A stretch of DNA of 60,453 nt, from NCBI RefSeq assembly GCF_000332515.2, contig NZ_AOGZ02000024.1, positions 1 to 60,453 of the forward strand, read 5' to 3'. Position 1 is the first letter of the stretch; every line of letters begins with the position of its first letter. Positions 24,906 to 34,120 of this stretch are shown in pieces. The stretch comes from Leptospira wolbachii serovar Codice str. CDC. Its GTDB lineage: Bacteria; Spirochaetota; Leptospiria; Leptospirales; Leptospiraceae. Under the pieces are notes generated by a model. It had not been told where the DNA came from. It ran no database searches and saw only the letters and a list, made by a program, of their open reading frames with translations. Position numbers and translations under genes: made by a program.

Positions 24906-26463
24906 CGCGATAAATCCATGTTTCAGTTATTCTTTGATTTTGGTTTTCAAGGAAAATAGACCAATCTGATTCATTTATAGATGCGGGATACCAGATTTGT
25001 AAACGCCACTGGTCTAATTCTGAAATTTTTTCAATTTTATAACGAATTTGTTCGGTAGGGATTATATTGTTTTTGATGATTGCTTTGAGAGTAGTTCTCC
25101 GATCCAAAGATTTTAGATAGTCGCCTGTAAAGTAAAGTGTGAAGACTTTTTCTTTTGGAAATAAGGGGTCGACTCCTCTGTAAAAAGCAGATGCTTTTCC
25201 GAGTGTATGTTGTTTGGGAGATTTTTCCGTATAATGGAGTGTATATTGGAATTCATAACCTTCGTTTAGATTTGGTGGGACGGCGGGTTCCCAAAAAGTA
25301 GTAACATTGTCATCGGAATCTAAATTGGTTGTGAACTCGAGTAAATACAAATTTCCTTTTCCCCAATCACCTTTTGGTTCTACCCATACACTTGGTCTTA
25401 AGTGGTATTTGAGTTTTTCATCTTGGTAACTTTTGAACTTACGATCTCTTTGGATAAGTCCATATCCTAATGGAGAATCTAATGAAATTCTTGTTAGTTG
25501 GGTTTTCTTGGGATTGATGAGTGGCCTCCACTCCCAGTCTCCCGATTTGTTTTGTGTGAGTAGACCATCTGAGTCATGAACTTCGGGATGGATGTTTCCT
25601 AAAATGGGATTGTCGGATTCTCCATATAAATACATGGAAGTGACGGGAGCAAAACCCAGGCGTTTGATTTTTTTACGTAGATAGATTTTGGTCCGTACAT
25701 CAATGGTTGTGACCTCACCAGGTTTTACGATGAATTCATACGAACCAACTACGGATTCGCTATTCATGATGGCATAGATAGTAATGGCAGTGTCGGTTTT
25801 TTGTGGTCGTTTGATATAGAAACTTTCAAAGACAGGAAATTCTTCTTTGTCTTTTGGGCCAGTGTTGATAGCAAGTCCTCTTCCAGATAATCCATAGACC
25901 TGACCTTTGGAAATGGCTCTGAAATAAGAGGATCCCTGAAAGACTAAAAATTCTTCTAATGATTCCTTTTGATTGATAGGATAATGAATGCGAAAGCCAG
26001 TATAATGTAGGTTTTTGGTTAGTTCTGTGAAAGAGTCTGTGAGTGGCAAATCACCAAAATTAAAACGTGAAGCATCATAAGGGATTTCTACAGGTTTTTC
26101 ATTAATCACTTCGTAAATTTGAATTCCGTTGCTATAGATATGTCCTGGATGAAAGAAGTGGAGTTGGTAGGGGAGGGCCAGATTTTTCCAAATTGCTACA
26201 TCGGGTTTGTATTCGATTTGTCTATACTCATCATAGCTGATTCCATCTAGCCCAGGAATTTTGAATTCAGGAGTGGGAGAAAATTTAGACTTCAGTTTTT
26301 GTTTTGCGATTAAGTCTGCGCTATGAAAGTCGAAAACTTCAGTGGGAGTGGATATAGCCATCAAAGTGGCTATTTTGTTTAAGGTTAGATCGTTTTTTCG
26401 GATGATGATGATGACACACAATACCAAGGCAATGAGTGCAAGATATATGTTCAGTTTCTTCAT
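24889..26463 (-). CDS. opgG: OpgG-like periplasmic glucan biosynthesis protein
   Basis: The 524-aa periplasmic protein has one N-terminal hydrophobic signal or anchor (about 7-23). The MdoG/OpgG pattern follows: AKQKLKS, LDGISYDEYRQIEYKP, FHPGHIYSNGIQIYEV, FRAISKGQVYGLSGRGLAI, FESFYIKRP, DGLLTQNKSGDWEWRPL, RDRKFKSYQD, and PSVWVEPKGDWGKG. OpgG acts on the nascent glucan made by OpgH. It is first in a three-gene overlapping operon. The divergent gene starts at 26606, so 26464-26605 should hold both promoters. Confidence 0.9.
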   Translation of the reverse strand: MKKLNIYLALIALVLCVIIIIRKNDLTLNKIATLMAISTPTEVFDFHSADLIAKQKLKSKFSPTPEFKIPGLDGISYDEYRQIEYKPDVAIWKNLALPYQLHFFHPGHIYSNGIQIYEVINEKPVEIPYDASRFNFGDLPLTDSFTELTKNLHYTGFRIHYPINQKESLEEFLVFQGSSYFRAISKGQVYGLSGRGLAINTGPKDKEEFPVFESFYIKRPQKTDTAITIYAIMNSESVVGSYEFIVKPGEVTTIDVRTKIYLRKKIKRLGFAPVTSMYLYGESDNPILGNIHPEVHDSDGLLTQNKSGDWEWRPLINPKKTQLTRISLDSPLGYGLIQRDRKFKSYQDEKLKYHLRPSVWVEPKGDWGKGNLYLLEFTTNLDSDDNVTTFWEPAVPPNLNEGYEFQYTLHYTEKSPKQHTLGKASAFYRGVDPLFPKEKVFTLYFTGDYLKSLDRRTTLKAIIKNNIIPTEQIRYKIEKISELDQWRLQIWYPASINESDWSIFLENQNQRITETWIYRDGLSK

Positions 26464-26605
26464 AGGTGTAATGATTATTATTGAATCTATAGGGTCACGT
26501 AAATAATCTAATGTGGCGTTTTTGCCTCACTAAACATGGATTAAGCAGGATGGTTCTTTTTTTATATTGCATATTTCAAACGTTTCTATACCGTTCCCTC
26601 ATCTT

Positions 26606-28087
26606 ATGAAACTTGTTTCTGTAAAATCCTTTTCCCTGTTAGCCGTCACCTTATTTCTGCAATGTTCTGGTTCACAAAAAACTGATAAGATACTTGGTGA
26701 ATCCGTGTTTACTTCCAACAAGCCGCAATCATTCAAAAAAATTGCTCCGCTTACTGCCAACTCCCTTGGTTCGAGAAAGAACCTTTTGGCGAATGGATGG
26801 GCAGTCATTCCTTCAGGGAAAAAGAGTATGGATTTGGCCTATGAAAATGGTGGAATCAGCGCACGAGTTGCCAAGGCAATGATACTTGTGCATTTAAAAA
26901 AACGTAGTGTCGACTATCCTGGTAAATTGGGCGAAACTATGACTTCCGTTCTTTCCTGGACTGGCAGTGGGATCGCAGATTCTTCGAGAAGAACAGAAGA
27001 TATCTATGATGCTGGTTGGCAATTGAGCAAAGCTGAGTGGAAGGTTTCAAAAGAAAGTTTTGAAGAAGCAGGTTCCAGGTTTGTGTTAGGTTATATTTAT
27101 ATGGTTCCGAAAATGGATTCAGACATAAAACTTATGCGCTCCACTTTGGGCGAAATCTCTGGAGAACGTAGCAAAACTACTGATACGTTGAATGATTTAT
27201 TTGTTACAACATTAAACAAGAATTCGAAAAATATAGTTTCTGCATGGGGTGATTCCTTTTCGAAAGCCTCCGATGAGTTTACAAAAAATTATGAAGAATC
27301 AGGAGATCGTGGGAATTCACTCCTTGCACTCGTTGATATATTCCAAGGATATTCCGTTGCACTCAAAGAAGTGATGGTCTCTCCCATTGTCAAAACGGGT
27401 AAAAATACGGGAGAGATATTGGTGGTAAATGGGGTTTATGTTCCCCTTTCGCAAACAATGAACTTTTCAGCGAATGCATTGATTTCGACAGGTGTTGTCT
27501 TTTATTATTCGACTAAGTCGGGTTATCGGGTCATTTCGCCAACTTTGGAAGCGGGTCTTTTTAGTTCCATTGGGATACTTTCTGCATCATCCACTATTCC
27601 AACCTATACAGGTGGAACTACACTTGCTGCCTTCAACCAAGTGACATCTGTTGCAGCCACCACTGCTGGGGGAACGATCGGGGCTGTTGGTGGAGCCACC
27701 TATGATACTGGAGCATACGCCACGGGGATGGTATATGATTTGTCGAAAGGAAGCGCAGAGGCTGGATTTTATGCGATGAGTTCTGGTATGATTTTAGGAT
27801 ACACTGCCCTCACAGTTCTTCCTTCACAATTAGTGTTAGCAGCAGTGGATGGACCAATATTCATTACTTATGATGGCCCCCGTGTAGTGATTGCCGTTGT
27901 GAAAGGTAACTACGCAGGATTTGACGATGCACCGACAGGAACAGTCATCAATTTAGAAGAAGCAAAAAAAGCAGGAAAAGTAAAGATCCTTACTGACGAT
28001 CCAAAAATAATAAAAAAAGTATTGGATGCAGAAATAGCAGAACAATCGAAACGTGCAAATGCAATAAAGGCCTCTGAAAAAAAATGA
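26606..28087 (+). CDS. Large lipoprotein A of a coupled pair, function unknown
   Basis: The 493-aa product has signal MKLVSVKSFSLLAVTLFLQC with lipobox LFLQC; ATG 26606 gives a proper signal length. The N-terminal half is soluble and helical. The second half carries Gly/Ala/Thr-rich hydrophobic stretches (TTAGGTIGAVGGATYDTG, FYAMSSGMILGYTALTV) that resemble glycine-zipper membrane segments, then a short C-terminal domain (GPRVVIAVVKGNYAGF) and a charged tail. The stop overlaps the next gene (ATGA), which has the same organisation. I recognise no family. A membrane-inserting or pore-like surface complex is a guess from composition. Confidence 0.7.
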   Translation: MKLVSVKSFSLLAVTLFLQCSGSQKTDKILGESVFTSNKPQSFKKIAPLTANSLGSRKNLLANGWAVIPSGKKSMDLAYENGGISARVAKAMILVHLKKRSVDYPGKLGETMTSVLSWTGSGIADSSRRTEDIYDAGWQLSKAEWKVSKESFEEAGSRFVLGYIYMVPKMDSDIKLMRSTLGEISGERSKTTDTLNDLFVTTLNKNSKNIVSAWGDSFSKASDEFTKNYEESGDRGNSLLALVDIFQGYSVALKEVMVSPIVKTGKNTGEILVVNGVYVPLSQTMNFSANALISTGVVFYYSTKSGYRVISPTLEAGLFSSIGILSASSTIPTYTGGTTLAAFNQVTSVAATTAGGTIGAVGGATYDTGAYATGMVYDLSKGSAEAGFYAMSSGMILGYTALTVLPSQLVLAAVDGPIFITYDGPRVVIAVVKGNYAGFDDAPTGTVINLEEAKKAGKVKILTDDPKIIKKVLDAEIAEQSKRANAIKASEKK

Positions 28088-29877
28088 AATCAAACATGTA
28101 TCAAATAATTTTAGTTTCTATTTTACTTTCTGTATTCTTCCAAAATTGTTCGGGCTCTGATAAAAAAACAGAAGATCCACTCAAGAATACCAAAAAATTA
28201 GCAATCGAAGGTCACTCGTCTCTTTATTACCAAGGAGCCCTTCCGGTAAAAGGGACAAGCATCAAATTTGTCCCTCCCTTTCATGAATCTACCGTATTTG
28301 TGATGGGTCAAAGAATCGGGTTTGCTAGCGACGAATTTTCCCGTTCTGTTTTAAAGGCAAGAGAGTCGGTTGTCATTGTCAAAGATGGAACCAAAATGAG
28401 TTGGTCTGCTGCAGGAAAGGTAAGCGAAAAGGGTGATGCCGCTGTTCAATATCTCAATGAAAACGCCACCAAACCAGGGTTATTTATTATGTACGCCTCG
28501 GTAGCAGAATCTTACGGGATGGTTGGATCTTCCTTGGAACGAGGGATGGACACTCATAAAGCGGTTGTCACAAACTCAGAAGCCATTCGAAAAGATTGGA
28601 ATGAATGGGCGGATATGCAACTAAACCATAAAGAAGCAGTGGACCGTTCGCCCTCGGCGAAAAAAAGATTCAATGAGTATAAGGAAGAATTCCAAAAGGT
28701 ATATGAGTCAACCGTCTATGGATATGTTGATTTAGACGAGGTACTTAAATCTACTTATAATGATACTTATGATGATTTGAAGTCTGGGAGTTGGAAACGA
28801 AGATTTTCGGAGATTGAAGATCTTCGTTCTTCTGTTTCTGAGAAAATATTTGGGAGTTGGAAAGAAACCATCTTTACTTTTGGACAAGATACTTCGCAAG
28901 AGTTGGGTCGGGCCAAAGCTGATTTGGAATCCATTGCTGATGGGGAGGGAGTTCCCTTGGCTTTACTCAAAGCATTTTCAAGAACCACCAAGGCATTGTT
29001 TTACGATAGTATAATCAAACCTATTGGGAAAATGACATTATTGTCTGTTGGGTATATTACTTGGAATGGAATCATTTATCCTGCTGCTGTTGTTACTAAT
29101 TCTGCGGGTACAGGTCTTTATTGTTTAGTGGAAACTTTTGCATTAGCAGGAAAGGGAGTGGTATACATTACGGCTCCAAGTATAGAACTTGCGTTAGGTG
29201 CATTATTGAATAGTACGGAAGTTGTATTAAACGAATCTGTTCAGTCTATGGAAAAAGGTGCGAAGGTAACTTCTGCTGTTGCTAGAAAAACAACTGCTTA
29301 TTCCGTAAAAACTGCTGCTGTTGTTACTGAATCTTCCGGTAAATATATTTTGGCTCCGATGAGCCTTGTGGGTGTTACTACTGGACAAACGGTTCTCGGT
29401 GGAGGCCTTGCTGTATCTGGAACGGTGACTGGAGCAACGTTTGCAGGAGCTTCGGCAACAGCACAAACAGTCACATATACTTCCTCGAAAGTAGTTGCGG
29501 GAACTGTCGGAGTAGTGGGGACGGCTGCCTCCTTTGGGACAGGAACTACCTACGGCGTGTATCAATTAACAAAAGCAGTTGGTGTCCCTTCAGGCGTAAT
29601 GATTGGATCAGGGATTGTACTCAGTTATGAATTTGTATCCCATATATCAGCGCATTCGGTACTTGCAGTCGCCGATTGTACATACTTAGTGTTATCCCTT
29701 GAAGGGGGTAAGTGGGTCGTTTATGGTGTAAAAGATGGTTCGAAAAGAGCATCTCGTCTCTTGACGGGAGCTGTAGTTGATATGGACCAGATCCGTAAAG
29801 AAGGAGGAACTGTAGTAAAAGTTCCTTTAGAAGAGGGAGAAGTTGAAAAAATACTAGGTAAAAAAAAGAAAAAATGA
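28084..29877 (+). CDS. Large lipoprotein B of a coupled pair, function unknown
   Basis: The 597-aa product has signal MKSNMYQIILVSILLSVFFQ with lipobox FFQNC. It has a soluble helical N-terminal region, a second helical part (KRRFSEIEDLRSSVSEKIFG), then a long Gly/Ala/Ser/Thr/Val-rich stretch (about 310-540) with many GxxxG-like spacings. It ends in GKWVVYGVKDGSKRAS and a Lys-rich tail, parallel to lipoprotein A (GPRVVIAVVKGN). The shared C-terminal plan and the 4-nt overlap indicate a tandem paralogous pair that acts together. It is followed 12 bp later by the receiver-GGDEF gene. Confidence 0.7.
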   Translation: MKSNMYQIILVSILLSVFFQNCSGSDKKTEDPLKNTKKLAIEGHSSLYYQGALPVKGTSIKFVPPFHESTVFVMGQRIGFASDEFSRSVLKARESVVIVKDGTKMSWSAAGKVSEKGDAAVQYLNENATKPGLFIMYASVAESYGMVGSSLERGMDTHKAVVTNSEAIRKDWNEWADMQLNHKEAVDRSPSAKKRFNEYKEEFQKVYESTVYGYVDLDEVLKSTYNDTYDDLKSGSWKRRFSEIEDLRSSVSEKIFGSWKETIFTFGQDTSQELGRAKADLESIADGEGVPLALLKAFSRTTKALFYDSIIKPIGKMTLLSVGYITWNGIIYPAAVVTNSAGTGLYCLVETFALAGKGVVYITAPSIELALGALLNSTEVVLNESVQSMEKGAKVTSAVARKTTAYSVKTAAVVTESSGKYILAPMSLVGVTTGQTVLGGGLAVSGTVTGATFAGASATAQTVTYTSSKVVAGTVGVVGTAASFGTGTTYGVYQLTKAVGVPSGVMIGSGIVLSYEFVSHISAHSVLAVADCTYLVLSLEGGKWVVYGVKDGSKRASRLLTGAVVDMDQIRKEGGTVVKVPLEEGEVEKILGKKKKK

Positions 29878-29889
29878 AATCCTTGGTGA

Positions 29890-30786
29890 ATGGAGAAAGA
29901 AGGAAAAAAAATTCTCATCATAGAAGATTCTGAATTACAAAGAAAACTTCTCAACCGATGGATTTCGAATCATGGATACGTTCCCATTGAAGCAGTGTCT
30001 CTTTCTGATGCCAGGGCGATCATTATCAAAGACCAAATTGATGTGGTCCTCCTCGATTGGGAATTACCTGATGGATCTGGGATTGAACTTATCTCAGAAA
30101 TATTCTCTTCCTCTCCAGTGGGTTGGCTTCCTATCATTATGGTTACTGGCCATACGGAACCTGAGAATCTTAAACTAGCAATTGAGGCAGGTGCTACTGA
30201 TTATATTACTAAACCTGCCAAAGAGATTGAACTTTTAGCTAGAATCTTCAGCGCTTTAAGAATGAAATCTTTACATGATCAGTTGCGAGAAACTGCGATC
30301 CGTGACGTAATGACTGGGCTATATAACCGTCGTTATATGGAAGAGAGGATTGATCAAGAGTTCCAAAGGTGTAAAAGACACAAACACAATCTTTCTTTAG
30401 CGATGATCGATATTGATTTTTTTAAAAAAGTCAATGATACCTATGGTCATGAAACGGGAGACATTGTGTTAAAACGAATTGCTTCAGAATTAAAATCATC
30501 TCTCCGGAAGTCAGATATCATTTCTCGATTTGGTGGTGAAGAATTTGTGATTGTTTTTCCAGAAACGGCGGTTGTCGACGCTGCAAGAGTATTGGATAAA
30601 ATTCGCGAGATGGTTTCTGATATTGAATTACAATCGGAGACTGGACAAAAATTTAAAATTTCCTTTAGTGGCGGGGTGGCAGGCGGAGACATCACACCTA
30701 TAGAAAATCCAATGGAACTACTCAGGACTGCCGATAAACTTTTGTATGAAGCAAAGTCTTCTGGTCGAAATCGGATCGTAAGTTAA
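29890..30786 (+). CDS. Response regulator with GGDEF diguanylate cyclase domain
   Basis: The 298-aa protein has a receiver domain (about 1-125) with the acidic pair in IIEDSE, phospho-acceptor Asp56 in VVLLDWELPDG, Thr in MVTGH and Lys in ITKPAKE. A GGDEF domain follows (DVMTGLYNRRYM, IDIDFFKKVND, RFGGEEFVIVFPE). GGEEF is an active-site variant used by working enzymes, and an RxxD inhibitory site (RKSD) precedes it, so feedback by c-di-GMP is expected. It is the only receiver domain on the replicon and a possible partner of the orphan kinases at 11180 and 34121. Confidence 0.92.
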   Translation: MEKEGKKILIIEDSELQRKLLNRWISNHGYVPIEAVSLSDARAIIIKDQIDVVLLDWELPDGSGIELISEIFSSSPVGWLPIIMVTGHTEPENLKLAIEAGATDYITKPAKEIELLARIFSALRMKSLHDQLRETAIRDVMTGLYNRRYMEERIDQEFQRCKRHKHNLSLAMIDIDFFKKVNDTYGHETGDIVLKRIASELKSSLRKSDIISRFGGEEFVIVFPETAVVDAARVLDKIREMVSDIELQSETGQKFKISFSGGVAGGDITPIENPMELLRTADKLLYEAKSSGRNRIVS

Positions 30787-30795
30787 ATTATCAAA

Positions 30796-31842
30796 TTGGA
30801 TATCAATCACTCGTTCTACCAGCTAACACCCGATACCATACTAAACGCTCTAGAATCATTAGGTTATGAACCTACGGGACGGTTCTATCCTTTAAATAGT
30901 GTTGAAAATCGTGTGTACGATATTGAAACATCAAATGCGGGAAGAATCGTTGTAAAGTTTTATAGACCAGGAAAGTGGTCCTACGATGAAATTTTGGAAG
31001 AACATACTTTTTTACAAGAGCTCGCTTTGGAAGAAATTCCCGTTCTAACTCCGATTGCCATTGAGGAGAAAACTCTATTTGAATGGTCTGGAATTTATTT
31101 TGCAATTTGGCCACTTCGGAATGGTCGGATTGTGGAAGAAATCGCCGGCGGAGATTTGGAAAGAGTAGGTGCACTTCTCGGAAGGATTCATGCCGTTGGA
31201 AAACGATCAAGTTCAATCCATCGTCCTACTTTAGATATTCCTACATACGGCTTGGAATCATTAAACTTTATACTAAACAAAAATCTGATACCAAACAATG
31301 CTTTGGCGGAAAGGTATAAGGCAACGGCGTTAAGATCTTTTGAAATTTTTGAGTCTTTAGTGAAAGAATACCAAATTCCATTCCAACGAATTCATGGTGA
31401 TTGCCACAAAGGAAATTTGCTCGTTTCGCCAGAAGGGTATAGTATTTTAGATTTTGATGATTTTTTAACAGGGCCCATTGTTCAAGATTTTTGGATGTTA
31501 CTCCCGTTAGGTGAATCAGACCGAAAAAATGATTTGTTCCAGTTCCTGCAAGGTTATACAATGTTTGCTGAGTTTGATGAAAACTGGCTGCAATTGGTAG
31601 AACCTCTTCGTATTGTCAGATACATTCATTATGCTGCATGGATTGCGAAGCGATGGGAAGATCCTTCTTTTCCATCATTGTTTCCTCATTTCGGTACAGA
31701 AGAGTATTGGCTGAAAGAAACCTTAGATTTGGAGTCTGCAAAAAAAGACTTGGAAGAACAGTCAATTGACGGAATCACAAACCCGGCAGATACAGAGCCT
31801 GAAATGACAAATAAAGATTTTTTTTGGGATTGGGAAAACTAA
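30796..31842 (+). CDS. srkA: SrkA/YihE-like stress-response Ser/Thr kinase
   Basis: The 348-aa aminoglycoside-phosphotransferase-fold kinase shows NRVYDIET, a Lys in GRIVVKFYRPGKWS, EEHTFLQEL, catalytic HGDCHKGNLL and the metal-binding ILDFDDFLTGP followed by VQDFWMLL. These match E. coli SrkA (YihE), which phosphorylates proteins and counters stress-induced death. There is no ATG; TTG 30796 is the first workable start, 10 nt after the previous stop, suggesting coupling. The C-terminal tail (DTEPEMTNKDFFWDWEN) is acidic. Confidence 0.85.
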   Translation: MDINHSFYQLTPDTILNALESLGYEPTGRFYPLNSVENRVYDIETSNAGRIVVKFYRPGKWSYDEILEEHTFLQELALEEIPVLTPIAIEEKTLFEWSGIYFAIWPLRNGRIVEEIAGGDLERVGALLGRIHAVGKRSSSIHRPTLDIPTYGLESLNFILNKNLIPNNALAERYKATALRSFEIFESLVKEYQIPFQRIHGDCHKGNLLVSPEGYSILDFDDFLTGPIVQDFWMLLPLGESDRKNDLFQFLQGYTMFAEFDENWLQLVEPLRIVRYIHYAAWIAKRWEDPSFPSLFPHFGTEEYWLKETLDLESAKKDLEEQSIDGITNPADTEPEMTNKDFFWDWEN

Positions 31843-31847
31843 TGTAA

Positions 31848-32636
31848 CTAACCAAGCAGATGCGATAAAGCAACTGCGAGTGCGTGTGATACATTTAAGG
31901 AGTCAATTTGGTTTTTCATCGGTATGTAAATTAATTGGTCCGATAAACTGAGAACCTCCGACTCTATCCCTTCCGCTTCATTACCAACGACCAGTACAAA
32001 TTTGTTTTGTTTACCCACTTCATAAACAGACTTTGTTTTAGATGTTAAATCCGTTCCTTCTCTCGGTAGACTAAGAGATAAAATTAGATTTCCTGATGCT
32101 TTCAAAGAGATTATTGTTTCTCTTGGGTCGGGAATGCGAACCAATCGGATTTGGAATAGTGACCCCATGGAAACTCTGACACTTCGACGCAAATAAGGTG
32201 AGGCTGATTTCGAATCAAAAAGAACAGATTGGATTCCAAATGCTGCTGCTGTACGTAGAATAGATCCAATGTTTTCGCTATCAACGATGGAGTTTACTAA
32301 TAGTATGGGAGATTCAATTTCTGATAAGGAATTCCATCTTTGATAACCTACTGCCATAAATCCTTGGTGGACAGAAAATCCTATGGTTTTTTCAAATAGT
32401 GATTTATCGGCAACAAAACACTGGTTAGTGTCTGACAATTTGGATTGGATGAGGTCTTTATGTTTTTCCCAATACTTTGGTGTGCAGAACACCGACTCTA
32501 CCCGGAGAGTGGAATTGAGAAGGCGGATTGCTGTTTTTTCATGGTCTGCAATAAACCGATCGGAAGGATCCTCCTTTGCTTTGAGGAGTTGGTAGGCGGC
32601 AAGCCTAGGGTCTTGTGGAGAGTCAATGGTCAGCAT
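31848..32636 (-). CDS. SpoU/TrmH-family RNA 2'-O-methyltransferase
   Basis: The 262-aa SPOUT enzyme uses S-adenosylmethionine to methylate ribose in rRNA or tRNA. The knot motifs are clear: SENIGSILRTAAAFGI (motif 1 with Asn and Arg), LVVGNEAEGIESE (motif 2) and DSLNVSHALAVALSHLL (motif 3). An N-terminal SpoU substrate-binding-like region precedes them. The target nucleotide cannot be told. It is convergent with srkA, with only 5 bp between the stops. Confidence 0.9.
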   Translation of the reverse strand: MLTIDSPQDPRLAAYQLLKAKEDPSDRFIADHEKTAIRLLNSTLRVESVFCTPKYWEKHKDLIQSKLSDTNQCFVADKSLFEKTIGFSVHQGFMAVGYQRWNSLSEIESPILLVNSIVDSENIGSILRTAAAFGIQSVLFDSKSASPYLRRSVRVSMGSLFQIRLVRIPDPRETIISLKASGNLILSLSLPREGTDLTSKTKSVYEVGKQNKFVLVVGNEAEGIESEVLSLSDQLIYIPMKNQIDSLNVSHALAVALSHLLG

Positions 32637-32657
32637 TATGTCTCATTACTCCTAGAA

Positions 32658-32692
32658 AGCCCCCGCCCTGAATAGGGTGGTGGAGGTGGGCT
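32658..32692. repeat. GC-rich intergenic hairpin
   Basis: agcccccgccctgaatagg...ggtgggct folds into a GC-rich imperfect stem (AGCCC/GGGCT, CGCCCT/AGGGTGG) with gaat in the turn. It is the strongest GC island near here, upstream of the methyltransferase gene and downstream of the DHFR-like gene. It could be a terminator for the latter on the - strand or a small dispersed element. Confidence 0.4.
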
Positions 32693-32782
32693 TGTGGGTT
32701 TGTCCTAAAACCTCTAACACAGTTCCCTCTTTCCTTCAACTAAAGAATACATTTTCGGCAATATTCTTTCAGAAAGTTCATG

Positions 32783-33316
32783 TTATATCAGATGGTACTT
32801 CGATTGAACAAAGCCATTTGCATAAGTCAGAGTTTGGATGTGTTTTAGTTTCTGCTCTTGATCCAAATAACCAAACAGGGGCAATCCTGAACCTAGTAAA
32901 ACAGGGATTCTTGTGATGGTAATTTCATCTAATATCTGTTCAGTGATAAAGGATTGAATCAATTGCCCTCCATCTACATAGGCGGATTTAACTTGTTTTT
33001 TTTCTAAAATTGAAGTCAACTCTTCGAGTTTTCCATTGAATATAGAAACTGGGTGGTGAGATTCAAACTTGTAACCAGGATTCCGAGTTAATACATAAAC
33101 CGGAACAGTTGCAAATGGATATGGCTCAAAGTGCAATACTGTCTCAAAAGTAATTCTACCCATAACAATACAATCGATACTCTGCATAAAAGAAGAATAT
33201 CCTAAATCATTGTCTTCTAACGTATATTCATTGGATGTTAACCAGTCGAGTGAACCATCGGATCTTGCTATAAATCCGTCTAAACTGCTTGCAATAAATG
33301 CTTTATAATTTACCAT
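32783..33316 (-). CDS. DHFR-like (RibD C-terminal domain) reductase
   Basis: A 177-aa protein of the dihydrofolate reductase/RibD-C fold: YKAFIASSLDGFIARSDGSLDWL, MGRITFETVLHFEPYPF, YVLTRNPGY, AYVDGGQLIQSFI and EITITRIPVLLGSGLPLFG. It would bind NADPH; the substrate is unknown and such stand-alone proteins are often not true folate reductases. ATG 33316 is preferred over a TTG two codons earlier. It is divergent from a TetR gene with two operators between them, so repression by that TetR is likely. Confidence 0.88.
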   Translation of the reverse strand: MVNYKAFIASSLDGFIARSDGSLDWLTSNEYTLEDNDLGYSSFMQSIDCIVMGRITFETVLHFEPYPFATVPVYVLTRNPGYKFESHHPVSIFNGKLEELTSILEKKQVKSAYVDGGQLIQSFITEQILDEITITRIPVLLGSGLPLFGYLDQEQKLKHIQTLTYANGFVQSKYHLI

Positions 33317-33328
33317 ATTCAATATTAA

Positions 33329-33365
33329 TTCTACGTCGTAGAGCTTTTGTTTCTACACCGTAGAA
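33329..33365. promoter_or_regulatory. Pair of TetR-type operators
   Basis: Two palindromes, TTCTACG-T-CGTAGAG (33329-33343) and TTCTACA-C-CGTAGAA (33351-33365), are centred 22 bp (two helical turns) apart between the divergent starts 33316 and 33380. An outer perfect 12-bp inverted repeat (attaattctacg/cgtagaattaat) spans the pair. This is a textbook arrangement for an autoregulating TetR. Confidence 0.8.
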
Positions 33366-33379
33366 TTAATCAAATTAAA

Positions 33380-33916
33380 ATGAAACAAAAAATTATACAA
33401 GCTGCTTTAAAAATTTGCGAAAAAGAGGGATATGAATCCTTTAGTATGCGAAAATTGGCTACAAAATTGGAATTGGACCCAATGGCAATCTACCATTATT
33501 TTGATAATAAGGAAGAACTTACGAAGGCAATGGTAGAACAGATATTCAATCGGTTCCAAGAAGAGGCTCTATTTTTTGAAAAAAATTCTAATAGCAGTAT
33601 TAAGAAAATTCTTATAACTTATTGGAATCTATTTATTGATTACCCAGGAATGTCTTTATACTTAATCAAAAATTCTCATGAAGATTTCCCTTCTGTTTTA
33701 TCACTCAATCAAAAGCTGAAACAGTTGCTCCAAAAATCCTACCCAGTGGCGGAGACAGAGAAAATTTTAAACATTCTGATCGATTTTATTCATGGTAATG
33801 CCCTAGCCTTCACCTCGTTTTCCAAAGGGAAAATAAAAGAAGTAACATTACTAGCGAATCGGAAGGAATTTGAAACTGCTTTGGTATATCTGCTAAATCA
33901 ATTCTCAAAAATCTAA
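33380..33916 (+). CDS. TetR-family repressor of the DHFR-like gene
   Basis: The 178-aa regulator starts at ATG 33380 (MKQKIIQAALKICEKEGYESFSM). The DNA-binding domain is complete (MRKLATKLELDPMAIYHYFDNKEEL) and the C-terminal helical domain resembles TetR_C-type ligand-binding domains. It is divergent from the DHFR-like gene over two palindromes. It should repress both promoters until a small ligand binds; the ligand is unknown. Confidence 0.88.
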   Translation: MKQKIIQAALKICEKEGYESFSMRKLATKLELDPMAIYHYFDNKEELTKAMVEQIFNRFQEEALFFEKNSNSSIKKILITYWNLFIDYPGMSLYLIKNSHEDFPSVLSLNQKLKQLLQKSYPVAETEKILNILIDFIHGNALAFTSFSKGKIKEVTLLANRKEFETALVYLLNQFSKI

Positions 33917-34120
33917 CAGATCGGCTTCAAAGTATAGCTATCATATTATAAAGCAATGTTTGGGGTCATTGTAAGTTTCGGACCAACACCACCTAATTCT
34001 GGTTTTGAGGTTCTTTCCTTCTTATTTTAGTGAATTTCCTTAACAAATTAACATTTGTAGTTGATAAAATTACATAGGAAAAAACTATTTATTTGAAATC
34101 TCGGATTTTCCCCAACCAAA

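Noticed and set aside
29227..29565. 112-codon - strand Ser/Arg/Cys-rich frame
   Set aside because: Shadow of the Gly/Ala/Thr-rich part of lipoprotein B; such composition keeps the reverse frame open.
31140..31156. Third GCCGGCG match as a parS-like site
   Set aside because: It lies inside srkA, lacks the flanking GTAC arms and is not palindromic beyond the core.
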